Below are positions 9,901 to 20,800 of a stretch of 64,000 nt of DNA, in pieces. This DNA comes from Heterodera schachtii (taxonomy: Eukaryota > Nematoda > Chromadorea > Rhabditida > Heteroderidae), in assembly GCA_023374025.1 (NCBI GenBank), contig SIJG01000028.1, positions 156,695-220,694 on the forward strand. Direction: 5' to 3'. The notes beneath the pieces were generated by a model that saw only the letters and a program-made list of their open reading frames with translations, was not told the origin of the DNA and searched no databases. Position numbers and translations under genes: made by a program. Numbering within the stretch: position 1 is the stretch's first letter; every line of letters begins with the position of its first letter.

Positions 9901-12637
9901 TTAATTTTTTAAAATGTTGTTAAGTTATCAAAATATATTTGAAAATATCATAATATATTTTTGTAAATGATGCTTATTACCATCTTTTGTCGGAGTTTTC
10001 CTGTCTTCTTGCTTAATAATTATTTTATAATAATTTATTAAATAAATTAAAAATTATTTAACCGTAAAATATTTTTATTTTATTTTTTCTCGTCCATTCA
10101 TTCACCTTTTTCTGTGTCTGCTTCTCAATTTCACTGACTTTTTCCAAAATTTTCTTCTGATCATTTTGCGATTGTAAGAATGCTAAAAATAGAAAAGGAT
10201 TAATTATTTATTTATTTAAATGAAAAAAACAACAATAAAATAAATTTAATAATTATATTCCTATGGTTTTAGCATTTTTACGCAGAATCGGTCGAGTTTT
10301 AAGATTATCTATGATTGTATTAATTCTGCTGCCAGTCAAAATGACTGATGAATACTAAATGTTATCAATAATTAAAGGATTCGAAAAATGTTCAATTGCA
10401 GTAATTAAAAACCGAATATTTTCATTTTTCGTTAAATTGTCCTCGCCTTTTGTCTGCTGTTGTTGCTGCTTCTCAATTTCACCAATTCTCTCCAAAATTG
10501 CTTTCAAATGATCTTCCAAAACTGAAATTTAATGCAATTTTTCAATTAATTTTTTAAAATGTTGTTAAGTTATCAAAATATATTTGAAAATATCATAATA
10601 TATTTTTGTAAATGATGCTTATTACCATCTTTTGTGGGAGTTTTCCTGTCTTCTTGCTTAATAATTATTTTATAATAATTTATTAAATAAATTAAAAATT
10701 ATTTAACCGTAAAATATTTTTATTTTATTTTTTCTCGTCCATTCATTCACCTTTTTCTGTGTCTGCTTCTCAATTTCACTGACTTTTTCCAAAATTTTCT
10801 TCTGATCATTTTGCGATTGTAAGAATGCTAAAAATAGAAAAGGATTAATTATTTATTTATTTAAATGAAAAAAACAACAATAAAATAAATTTAATAATTA
10901 TATTCCTATGGTTTTAGCATTTTTACGCAGAATCGGTCGAGTTTTAAGATTATCTATGATTGTATTAATTCTGCTGCCAGTCAAAATGACTGATGAATAC
11001 TAAATGTTATCAATAATTAAAGGATTCGAAAAATGTTCAATTGCAGTAATTAAAAACCGAATATTTTCATTTTTCGTTAAATTGTCCTCGCCTTTTGTCT
11101 GCTGTTGTTGCTGCTTCTCAATTTCACCAATTCTCTCCAAAATTGCTTTCAAATGATCTTCCAAAACTGAAATTTAATGCAATTTTTCAATTAATTTTTT
11201 AAAATGTTGTTAAGTTATCAAAATATATTTGAAAATATCATAATATATTTTTGTAAATGATGCTTATTACCATCTTTTGTCGGAGTTTTCCTGTCTTCTT
11301 GCTTAATAATTATTTTATAATAATTTATTAAATAAATTAAAAATTATTTAACCGTAAAATATTTTTATTTTATTTTTTCTCGTCCATTCATTCACCTTTT
11401 TCTGTGTCTGCTTCTCAATTTCACTGACTTTTTCCAAAATTTTCTTCTGATCATTTTGCGATTGTAAGAATGCTAAAAATAGAAAAGGATTAATTATTTA
11501 TTTATTTAAATGAAAAAAACAACAATAAAATAAATTTAATAATTATATTCCTATGGTTTTAGCATTTTTACGCAGAATCGGTCGAGTTTTAAGATTATCT
11601 ATGATTGTATTAATTCTGCTGCCAGTCAAAATGACTGATGAATACTAAATGTTATCAATAATTAAAGGATTCGAAAAATGTTCAATTGCAGTAATTAAAA
11701 ACCGAATATTTTCATTTTTCGTTAAATTGTCCTCGCCTTTTGTCTGCTGTTGTTGCTGCTTCTCAATTTCACCAATTCTCTCCAAAATTGCTTTCAAATG
11801 ATCTTCCAAAACTGAAATTTAATGCAATTTTTCAATTAATTTTTTAAAATGTTGTTAAGTTATCAAAATATATTTGAAAATATCATAATATATTTTTGTA
11901 AATGATGCTTATTACCATCTTTTGTGGGAGTTTTCCTGTCTTCTTGCTGTTCATCTTCTTCTTCTTCTTCTTCATCCAGACTGAACTGATCATCATTCAT
12001 TCCTCAAAATAAAATTTAATGAAATAATAATAATTGGCTCTATTTAAAACAAAAAAGTTATTTTCTAAATACTTTTGGCCATTACTTTTTTTGAAATAAA
12101 ACAAATTTTATGAAATTTTACAGAATAAAAAGGACTCTTGGAGCCATAAATGATACAAAGAATGAATGTTAATTTGGATGGTGCTTCTATAAAATGCTAT
12201 AGTTTCAAGTCTTCAAAGAATTTTAGGGCATTTCTTTTTATTATTGTCCTGTGAACTGAAATAAGGCCAACTTTTTCGTTTTCTTTTATTAATAAATTTC
12301 AAAATAATTTCTTTGATTTTAAAAATCTCAGAATAATTTCTTTGATTGTATAATTTTCATACCGTACCCCCTCATCAATTATGCTTAAATTCTCTACCGT
12401 ATCCGTCTTGTCCAAACACTTCAGAACTTGCAACAGATGGTTCAATTGTTTTCGCTCGGTACAGCTCAGCAATTCTGGCAAACAGAACACTCATTTCCTC
12501 CGATGGGCTTAGATTAGGAAAAATTGCTAAAAAAAGAAAAATTAATTAAAAAATTAATTTTAGCAAATTTGATTATTGAAAAATGTTTTATTATTGTATT
12601 TTAATTATTTACGTTGGAGAGGAGAAAATTCAGACAT
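6956..12637 (-). CDS. Locus A: coiled-coil/SPRY gene with amplified exon cassette
   Basis: Start ATG is at 12637. Exon 1 is 12613-12637 (MSEFSPLQ), exon 2 is 12398-12526 (FPNLSPSEE, ending GQDGYG) and exon 3 is 11916-12002 (acidic D-E-rich run, then QEDRKTPTKD). Then come seven copies of exon i (75 nt; lowest 7867-7941, each +645), six of exon ii (77 nt; 8171-8247 and +645) and six of internal exon iii (31 nt; 8046-8076 and +645). A variant ii follows at 7720-7787, then SPRY exon a 7491-7599 and exon b 7351-7447. Phases agree throughout, giving a long coiled-coil rod. Exon c is broken: homology covers only about 7203-7303, and its acceptor and 5' half are deleted. Exon d (6956-7089, ending FDLETL) is intact. 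If unspliced after exon b, the protein stops a few residues into the intron, so the SPRY domain is probably incomplete. SPRY domains usually bind protein partners; the partner is unknown. Confidence 0.75.
7203..7310 (-). pseudogene. Truncated SPRY exon c of locus A
   Basis: The sequence encodes YSYGVGDTVGIGVHFATRQ and FTKNGLRL before a GTTGGC donor. Upstream, instead of GTYAYESDGDIWINGQ and a TTATTCAG acceptor, it runs directly into intron sequence (TTTAAAATATTTTC). Compared with 30671-30894, roughly 130 bp spanning the acceptor and the 5' part of the exon have been lost. Confidence 0.75.
7847..11947 (-). repeat. 645-bp tandem exon-cassette array
   Basis: The marker CCTCGCCTTTTGTCTGCTG occurs at 7861, 8506, 9151, 9796, 10441, 11086 and 11731, exactly 645 bp apart, giving about 6.3 near-identical units. 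Each unit carries three minus-strand exons (ii, iii, i) totalling 183 nt, which is 61 codons in frame. Units look identical by eye except for a C/G variant in exon iii that alternates CCG and CCC, both proline. The right edge falls inside exon 3 of locus A, where the sequence continues into the acidic-run codons. The homologous locus E has one cassette. Confidence 0.9.
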
Positions 12638-12755
12638 TTTAATTTTAAAATCTAAATTTAAAATCTCTTAATTAATAAATTTGTTTTAATTTCGAAATAG
12701 AAAAACATGAGCAAATGAAGACTAAATTCTGCTATCGCCGCTGTAATTGTGCACA

Positions 12756-12763
12756 TATTTATA
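12756..12763 (-). promoter_or_regulatory. TATA-box-like TATAAATA upstream of locus A
   Basis: On the minus strand TATAAATA lies about 119 bp upstream of the locus A ATG, inside a block conserved upstream of loci C (33803-33810) and E (45878-45885). The downstream flank (GCGGCGATAGCAGAATTTAG) is conserved too. Conservation across three copies supports a core promoter, though recent duplication alone could preserve it. Confidence 0.55.
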
Positions 12764-13330
12764 GGCCAAAAAGTAAATAAATTTATGGCAAAACGATGCC
12801 CCAAAATTGGAGAAAATGCGATGGGCAAAAGATAAGAATAATAAATATTTAAATAACTCATAATTTTCTTCCATTTTTATCTTTTATTTATTCAAATTAT
12901 TGCCTTTTAGTGTTGGGCAAATGGTGACCCAAAAAAAGGGGCAAAACTGCGGGGGAAAGAGGCGGGAAAAGGGAAAAATGTTGAGATTAAAACTTTATTA
13001 AAAATATAAAAAAATGCATAAAATAATAAAAGATGGTTTAATTATGGAGAATAGTTATATTTTTTGGAATTAAATCATAACATAATTGGCCAAACAACGG
13101 GTAAATGTTAAATTTCTGCTCTTTTCACGCGTCAATAAATAATATATTCAATTATAAACACCAAATTTTTCAAAAAAAAAACTTAAAAATTTGGCGGACA
13201 ATGAAAAAATTGCGCCTGAAAATCTTAAATTATATTTGATTTGCAATTATTCAACCAAAATGGATAAAGAATGAGTCAATTTTGGAAAATTCATTTATTG
13301 ACATGCTTTTCCAATTTTTTAACAACTTTT
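12764..13330 (-). promoter_or_regulatory. Conserved 5' flank of locus A
   Basis: There is no gene here. The flank shares blocks with 33811-34130, 45886-46480 and 54480-54640: a GGGCAAA-x-GGTGACCCAAAAA string, a GCAAAACTGCGGGGGAAAG string and an AT-rich segment. It is plausibly promoter and upstream sequence copied with the genes. Confidence 0.45.
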
Positions 13331-13394
13331 TAGATACCTATTTCGCGATTTTTAGCACCTTTGGCGTATCGAAACGCAACAAAAAGCAAACGGC

Positions 13395-13660
13395 CAAAGA
13401 AAATGAAAGCCGAAATGTAATTAAAAAACGAATAAAATGATAAATGGCCGAAATATAATGAAGCGATCGGCGAATGAGACAAAGGACCTAAATGTATCGG
13501 AGCAAACGGCCAGTGGGACAAAATGCAGAAAAGTAATGAGTCGGTCGGCCAAAGGGACAAAAGGCCAAAATATAATGAGTCGGTCGGCCAAAGGGACAAA
13601 AGGCCGAAGCGTAATAAAACGAGAGACCAGTGGGACAAAAATGAGTTACTTTTAATTAAA
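13395..13660. repeat. About 39-bp minisatellite (GGTCGGCCAAAGGGACAAAAGG)
   Basis: Degenerate units contain ATAATGAGTCGGTCGGCC and AAAGGGACAAAAGG. A related tract is at 46560-46910, in the duplicated locus. Long open frames on both strands arise from the repeat, including the 210-codon minus frame at 13330-13962, whose peptide is itself repetitive (FGLLSLWPTDSL). Confidence 0.75.
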
Positions 13661-13699
13661 TTTATATTTAATTTATTCAAAAATATTTGGCATTTTGTC

Positions 13700-13895
13700 C
13701 ATAAAATTTTCAAAAAATCAATAAAATCCCGCAGAATCCCGCACAAAAAGTCAAATTTGCGGATTCCGCTGCGTGATTGGGACTCAAAATTCTTTGTGGG
13801 ACTGGATCTCGCGGGATTAATCCCGCAAATTCCGCATTTTCCAAAAATACGGGATTGCGGACTGGGATCCCGCAAAATCCCGCGCCGGTCTCTAA
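13700..13895. repeat. GGGATCCCGC-rich short repeat
   Basis: It is a short, GC-richer block made of CCCGCAAAATCCCGC, GCGGGATTAATCCCGC and GGGATTGCGGACTGGGATCCC strings in both orientations. A related piece lies at 34935-34990. It looks like a small palindromic interspersed repeat. Confidence 0.5.
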
Positions 13896-13899
13896 TAAT

Positions 13900-15200
13900 A
13901 ATCAAAATTTTTAGTGTTGGTTTTATCGCTGAATTGATAAAGTCCCAGAAAGATGTTGACAAGCTTCTCTATTATCTTTTATCAAAATATTTGCTTTGAT
14001 ATTGGCCACAGCAGCGGAGGTATTGCAGCAAAATATTAATATTTCTTTTTTTAATTTCCGATTTTTTAATTTATTTTTTTTTCCTGCAACTCATTTCATC
14101 CCTTATCTTTGGAATGGTCAATTGAAAGCACGGGCATACATTTAGCTTCATTTTAAGCCATGGCTTAATTGATTCGAATGGTTTTGTAACTATCACCGAT
14201 TTTGCCGTACTCCTCGTAATCGTGCCGTCGTGTGTCTCAAATTCGATACGTTTCCATTTGTCAGAGCAATTGAACAAGGGCGCTGTGATAAGGCAAAAAT
14301 TAGGACCAATCCAGTAAATCTTTCACTACTTTCAAACGAAAAATATGCCCTTAAGAAATGCCCCGAAAAAATTTCAGAAAATACGCCGCAAAGAATGAAA
14401 ATTTTTTTCAAAATTGGTCCCCAAAATTTAATTTTTAATTTTTTTTTATTGATAAAAATTTTTGGTTTAAAAATTGTTCTTATTCGAAAAAAACTTTTAA
14501 ACAATTGAAATTTAACACAAAATTAAATTTTTTGATTAATTTTTATGTCCTTTCTACCGAAAAAGCGTTCATAAACAATTTTATTCCCCTATTTTATGCC
14601 TATTTTGCAATTTTTGTGCTTAAAAGCTAATCCCTACTGATACTATAAATTCTATTAATTAAATATCCAGTCCGGCACCAACCTTTTATTAATCTTTTTA
14701 AAAACAAAAAAAAAATATTTTCAAAATAAATCAAAATAAAAAAAACAAATAAAAATCACTATATGAAATACAAAACATTTATCAATATGAGATTGAAACG
14801 GGAAATCAAGGAGTTTTCATCAATTTTAATCAAAACATGTTTCATCTGCAGATTTTCTAAAATCTAAAATTTATTTAAATCAAATTTATGAAAAATATAT
14901 TTTGAGATTAAATAGCAATTTTATTTTGGTGTATCCTTATTTGGGCACCTAAAAATCCTCATTTGAAATCCTCAATTATACCAATATTATTAATAAAAAA
15001 AAATAAATTGGTTAATTTATTCTTCTAGCGAAAAATCAATTTTTAAAAAGATTTTTCTTGAAACATAGACGATTTAAATATGATTTTCATGATTAATTCA
15101 AAAAAAATTTTGAAGCTCCAATGAGGAGATTTTCGATTGTTTTGATTTGGAATCCTGGATTAAAAAGAAAATGTTTTTTTATGCCTTTTCCCATTTTGCA
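13900..15200. other. Duplicated non-coding block, left copy
   Basis: The sequence matches 48560-49870 in direct orientation. It includes TTGACAAGCTTCTCTATTATC, a block at 14165-14310 (GGTTTTGTAACTATCACCGA) and AT-rich sequence with GAGATTGAAACGGGAAAT. Both strands of 14165-14310 can be read as protein and I cannot tell which, if either, is real. No complete gene is seen. Confidence 0.45.
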
Positions 15201-15201
15201 G

Positions 15202-15640
15202 GCTCTGCGTGCCTTCATCAATTGGGTTTGTTGTGCTATAGAAGAATATCATTTCTCCCGCCTCCTTGACTGAAAATTAAAAAAAAAGTCCAAAAAATTA
15301 CAAAAAATTACCTTTTTGTGGACTTCCAAGTTGTTATTTGGTGTAATTGATCAGTCATTTTTTGCTTAAATTGATATGGCGCCAAAAATCTCTCCAGTCC
15401 CGGAACCCGGGTGATTATGCCATTGCAAAAGCGTCCACCAGGGCATTCATTGTCACGGGTCCTTAGGGCATTCCCTGTGTCCACATGAAATTACCCCGGG
15501 TTTGTGCCATTATAATTTGCTTCTCCTCCCAAGGCAATCACCCCGGGTGATTGTGCCATTGCAATTCGCCCTCTCCTCCATGCCGTTCTTATCGGTCCCA
15601 TGGCATTACCCTCTGGGTCATTATGCCAATGAAATAATAA
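15202..15640 (+). pseudogene. Transporter exon fragment followed by minisatellite
   Basis: After a TTTTGCAG acceptor the sequence encodes ALRAFINWVCCAIEEYHFSR, the same exon as at 38683. It is followed at 15400-15640 by degenerate units of CCGGGTGATTGTGCCATTGC, also as at 38760-39060. No neighbouring transporter exon is present, so this is an isolated copied exon. Confidence 0.6.
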
Positions 15641-15792
15641 ATTGGTTAATTTATTCTTCTAGCGAAAAATCAATTTTTAAAAACGATTTTTCTTGAAACA
15701 TAGACGATTTAAAATATGATTTTCAAGACTAATTAAAAAAATTAGAGGCTCCAATGAGGAGATTTTCAAAAGTTTTGATGGAATCCTGGATC
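15637..15792. repeat. Direct repeat of 15000-15165
   Basis: AAATTGGTTAATTTATTCTTC, TTGAAACATAGACGATTTAA and GGCTCCAATGAGGAGATTTTC recur in the same order about 630 bp apart. The minisatellite and transporter exon lie between the copies, which suggests a local duplication flanking an insertion. Confidence 0.65.
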
Positions 15793-16120
15793 TTTGGACC
15801 GATAGTGCTGATAGGTGCCACCGGCGAAATTTTGAGTTTAATTGTGATTTGTTAACATTAGATTGTTAATTATAGGTCAAATTTTTGTCACTTGAATCCA
15901 GCGTTTACCAGGAAAGAGATGGAAATTCCAATTCTCAAATAATATTTTTTCTATAGAAAATTTTTAAAAATTTCTGTAATTTTATTTTTTATATATATAT
16001 TTTTTCAAAATTCAATCTTAATAAAAAAATATTTTCGGAAGAAGGTAAATAAATTTAATTTAATTTGGAGATACAGCGACAGAACCCATCAAAAAATATC
16101 GTAATGAATTCATGTTTTCC

Positions 16121-16396
16121 CAGGCGCATAACCAGAAAAGAATTTCGGTGGGGGGGGGGGGGAGGGTAAGACCCAATGGCATTTTTTTGTTTGCTCAAAA
16201 CAGCGTCCATTTATGAACGAAAACGGAAAACGGAATTCATGGTCCGGCGGTGTTGAGAGGCTTCGCAAGGGGGAAATTTTTGAAATCATAGCCGGATTTG
16301 TTAAGGGAATTGCTCTCTAATTTTGAAAAGTTGTTTTTTTCCATTTCGGAGGGGGGGGGGGGGCGGTCATACCCCCCCCCCCTGGTTATAGGCCTG
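16121..16396. mobile_element. Possible foldback/MITE with poly-G and poly-C arms
   Basis: The ends read CAGGCGCATAACCAG and CTGGTTATAGGCCTG, imperfect inverted repeats. Long G-runs (from 16150 and 16352) and a C-run (from 16370) lie inside, with a weak copy of the GGCGGTG motif near 16245. I found no convincing target duplication. Confidence 0.45.
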
Positions 16397-16419
16397 CATT
16401 TTCAACCCTAATATTTTTT

Positions 16420-16928
16420 GTGCATCGGTTGGACTATGGAAGTGTCCATTCTTTCTTCATTTGTTCATTTCCCTTCTTTGCTACCGCAGTCCTTTCTCGT
16501 CACTTTGTGCAGCGGTTGACATCGCGCTACCTTTGCGCATATGAAGAACAATCCGAGCAGAATGAACCAGCCGAGGATGAGCATGAATGCCCTGGATACA
16601 ACTTGGACTAATAGACTTAATCAGTCCGTTTCTTACGACAAAATTGAATGGGAATGAATGGTCACGGGCACATGTTCGCACGGATCAATGCCAAGTCGGT
16701 TCTGCGCTTCCTCAAGCCCCTGCAGAAAATTGGTGCCCGAAGCGATGCAAGGGTCCAAACGGATGGGAACAACGGACAAATGATACTGAAAATGAACCAA
16801 GTTCGAGTGTGTATCGGTATGGTCATTCCCAACCGACCGGATGTCCCCGGATGACAGCGCCGGGTCGGAGAACGGCCACGGCGACGGACTTTCTCGGGTA
16901 GAAGTAAATCATGCGAACCTAATGTCAA
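16420..16928 (+). CDS. GC-richer island with short hypothetical frames
   Basis: Base composition rises to about half GC, unlike the surroundings. The plus-strand frame 16420-16611 encodes a hydrophobic stretch (FFICSFPFFATAVL) and then a charged, acidic tail (EQSEQNEPAEDEHE) before a stop. A second frame, 16648-16854, encodes ARINAKSVLRFLKPLQKI. I do not recognise either. They could be captured exons of a host gene, such as the 3' end of a membrane protein, or chance frames in GC-rich DNA. No splice model is proposed. Confidence 0.25.
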
Positions 16929-17214
16929 AAATCCCCTTGTTAATTGAAAATTTTGCTTTCATAAATTTTCTGATTAAAAATCAAGGGGAAGGAAGGCCCT
17001 AGTGCACTTTAGGCGTCAAATGTTCAGTTTCTGTGTCTAAACTTTTTTTACTTGGTCAATACCTAAATTTTTGGCAATGACTTTTATCCCCCCCCCCCTC
17101 GAAATTTTGAAGAATTTGTTGAAAAAATTTCCAAAAAAAATGCTAAAACCATAGGGATAAATCCTATTAATGTTTTTCATTTAAATAAATTAATTAATTG
17201 TTTTCTGTTTTAAG

Positions 17215-17626
17215 CATTCTTACAATTGCAAAATGATCAGAAGAAAATTTTGGAAAAAATCAGTGAAATGGAGAAGCAGAGAAAGAAAAAGGTGAATGAA
17301 TGGAAGAGAAAAATAAAATAAAAATATTTTAATTTATTTAATACATTATTATATAATAATTTTTTAAAAATATCGAATTATTTACTTTCAGGTGTTTTTA
17401 AAATTCCGACAAAATTGTTGGGATTCCTTCGCTTGTCACAAGGACATCGAAATCATTGATGACAAAAGTCTCATTGTCCATCATAAGGGACCTTCTGGTA
17501 TTTTTAAAATTTACATCAAAATTCAATTTCCCTTAAAAAGGCTGGTTGCGCTCCGTCTTCGCTAAATATCCGATTGTGCTGAACAAGCATTTGTCTGACT
17601 TTTTTTTTGAGCCCATTTCTTCATAA
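17215..17626 (+). pseudogene. Plus-strand SPRY N-terminal fragment
   Basis: Three exons are in phase: 17215-17291 (coiled coil, NDQKKILEKISEMEKQ), 17392-17497 (SPRY a, FRQNCWDSFACHKDIEI) and from 17541 (SPRY b, RSVFAKYPIVLNKHLSDFFF). Homology stops within exon b, where intact copies read FFYYEIS. The next bases match a spacer otherwise seen near 6725, and the frame stops at 17624-17626. The fragment is opposite in strand to locus B and lies just beyond its 3' end, so a small inversion or inverted insertion is likely. Confidence 0.75.
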
Positions 17627-17837
17627 CATATGAGCAGATATTTAATATGAATCTTAGCATATAATTGGAAAAAAAACCTTTTTTTTTGCAAATTTTCATC
17701 TTTTAGTCTTAAATCCCCGGGAAACAACAAAATTTTCCGATTAATACAAAAAACAAAATTTTAATTGAAGAAGAAAGATAAAAAATGATTAAAAAGAGCA
17801 AATTGACCAACAACATTAGTGAATATTTCATCTTCCT

Positions 17838-20800
17838 TCAGAGAGTTGCCAAATCGAACTTGAAATTGGGTCCAAAATTCGCCTCAATTTTGTCACCAGA
17901 GAAAGACAAAGTAACGAATGGATAAAGAGAACCATCAGCAAAAGATGGATCAACCAAAAGACCGGAGGAATCTGTGAAAAAGTTAAGGGATTTTTGATTA
18001 TTTTAAACATAAAAATAAACTAACATAAAATAGGCAAATAAATAGCTTAAAAGAAAATAATTTATTTAGTAAATATTTGATTTGCCAACCCAAACGAAGT
18101 CCATTCTTTGTAAAAATCATTTGCCGACTGGCCAAATGAACGCCAATTCCTACGGTATCACCAACACCGTAGGAATGTTTGGCATTTGTTCCTTTTTCTT
18201 GTCCGTTAATCCAAATATCGCCATCACATGCATAAGCATAAGTGCCTTTTTTTTGTCTGCTGTTTAACAGTGAATCCGAAGGTGATGCACCAACTGAATA
18301 AAGAAGAAATAAATAATAAAAATATTTCACTTTTTATACCAAATTCGCTTACCGTTTTTCTTTTTCCATAACTGAAATTTCGTAGTAAAAAAGTCAGACA
18401 AATGTTTGTTCAGCACAATCGGATATTTAGCGAAGACGGAGCGCCAACCTTTTTAGGAGAAATTTAATTTTGATGTAAATTTAAAAAATACCAGAAGTAT
18501 TTCCCTTATGATGGACAATGAGACTTTTGTCACCAATGATTTCGATGTCCTTGTGACAAGCGAAGGAATCCCAAAAATTTTCTTGGAATTTTAAAAACAC
18601 CTGAAAGTAAATAATTCTATATTTTTTAATAATTATTATATAATAATGTATTAAATAAATTAAAAATTATTTTTACCGTAAAATATTTTTTATTTTTCTC
18701 TCCATTCATTCACCTTTTTCTTTCTCTGCTTCTCCGTTTCACTGATTTTTTCCAAAATTTTCTTCTGATCATTTTGCGATTGTAAGAATGCTAAAAATAG
18801 AAAAGGATTAATTATTTATTTATTTAAATGAAAAAAACAACAATAAAATAAATTTAATAATTATATTCCTATGGTTTTAGCATTTTTACGCAGAATCGGT
18901 CGAGTTTTAAGATTTTCTTTGATTGTATAAATTCTGCTGCCAGTCAAAATGACTGATGAATACTAAATGTTATCAATAATTAAAGGATTCGAAAAATGTT
19001 CAATTGCGCAGTTATCAAAGAAAAGCCGAAAATTTTAATTATTCTTTAATTTGTCCTCGCCTTTTGTCTGCTGTTGTTGCTGCTTCTCCAATTCACCAAT
19101 TCTCTCCAAAATTACTTTCAAATGATCCTCCGAAACTGAATTTAGAGCAATTTTTTAAATAAAATTAAAATGTTGTTAAGTTATCAATCGTAATTCAAAA
19201 AAAAAAATTTAGAATAATTTTTTAATGTTTTTGAAAATTAAATAAAATATTCCATAAAATTTATTTTTGATATTTTACCGATGTTTTCCTTCTGCAGCTG
19301 TTTCTGTTCTTTCTCCAATTTCTTCTGCTCATTGTGCAATTGTGAGAATCGTTCCTCAAAAGCTAAAAAATAGAAAACCAATTATTTATTAAAATTGATA
19401 TTTTCCAAAAGTCGTATACCGTATTTCTTAAAATATAAAGCCCCCCTGAAAAGCACTTATAATAATAATGAATATACTTTTAAAATGGATAAAAAAACAT
19501 TTAAATATATTAACATTAATGAATTAACAAACTCGCCGTTTGTCTCCTTTTCCCCTTGCTGTTTTTGGTGTTTTGTTGTCCCTCCAATTCACCGATTCGC
19601 TCAAAAATTGCCTTTTCAGTCACAACTTAAATTGGAACAAATTCTATTAATAATTGACAGTAATAAAAACAATGTTACGGTAGGTACAGTAATCGTTGCT
19701 CATTTCCCTTACCCTTTTGCTGTTGATGTGCCATTTCCATTTTGTCAACCTTTGTCTGCACTGTCACAATTCGTTCCGTGACCTTTTTCTCAAGCTCTTC
19801 TTGGAATGCCTTCTGCTGAAATTAAAAAATGCTTTTTTTTTTGACAAAAGAAATATATTTTTATAATATTAAAATATTAGGGCCAAAACAAATTATTTTA
19901 ATTTTTGAAGAGATTAATAATTTGACCCAACCGCGTCCAATTTTCTTCCCAATTGATCCTCCAATTTGTCCATTTTCTCCTCCATTTCCTTGTGATCATT
20001 TTTCAGTTTGTCATTCTCTTTTTCGGCATCAGCTTTCCTTTGTAGCATCTTTAAGGCATTTTAATAAAAAAAATCTTATTTAATAAGCAAATCCAATTTT
20101 CTGTCTTTTATCTTTTTTATTTGTTTTATTAAATGCTTAGAATTCACCTCATCAATTTTAGAACAAAACTCTTTTTGCTGCTGCGCGTGATCATTTCTCA
20201 GTTTTGAAAGGTGTTCAGCTGAAAGAAAGTCAAAATTATTATTAAAATATTATTTCATTTACACAATTATCTTTTCTTTTAAACCTATAATTAGGCCAAT
20301 TATTAAACATAATTGTAAGTATTTGGCAATTCCACAAACCGATTTCGTTCTCCATTTTGGCCAATTTTTCACTTTGATTCATTTCGGAGGTGTTCAGTTG
20401 ATCAAAATGTGCATTTTGATCCTGTTGGCCTTTTTCCAATTGGCCAATCCGTGCCAAAATCGGTTCGAAATGATCAATGCAAACTGAAACATATCCCAAT
20501 TATTAAAATATGTCTTTTTGTTGTATTATTTGGTCTAATTAAAAATTATTCTAAAGAATATTATAATGCTTTTCAAAATCACTTTTGCCATAGAGTTCGT
20601 ATGAGTTCGTTTCAACCGCATCAATTTCAGCACAAATTTTCATCTGCTGATTTTGCGTTTGCAAAAGATGATCAGCTTTAAACAATTAAAATGATTAAAA
20701 AACTAATCAAATTTTCACTCACAAATCATGCCAATCCGTTCCAAAATTGCGTGGTGTTCGCCTAATTTTGACATTATTTTCAAAATTTAAAAATGCTTCA

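Noticed and set aside
7847..11947. CRISPR-like array of regularly spaced repeats
   Set aside because: The whole 645-bp unit is repeated, with no short repeat/unique spacer pattern, and units carry eukaryotic exons.
13330..13962. Longest frame in the window (210 codons, minus)
   Set aside because: It runs through a 39-bp minisatellite and a GGGATCCCGC repeat; the peptide is itself repetitive and open on the other strand too.
17998..18330. Single-exon reading with a signal-peptide-like start (MKYFYYLFLLYSVG)
   Set aside because: The hydrophobic start is intron sequence upstream of the TTATTCAG acceptor; comparison with loci C and F places exon c at 18090-18293.
19537..19625. A clean in-frame exon here in locus B
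   Set aside because: No donor gives the needed phase; a one-base loss near GGACAACAAAAC is more likely, so this exon is reported only as approximate.
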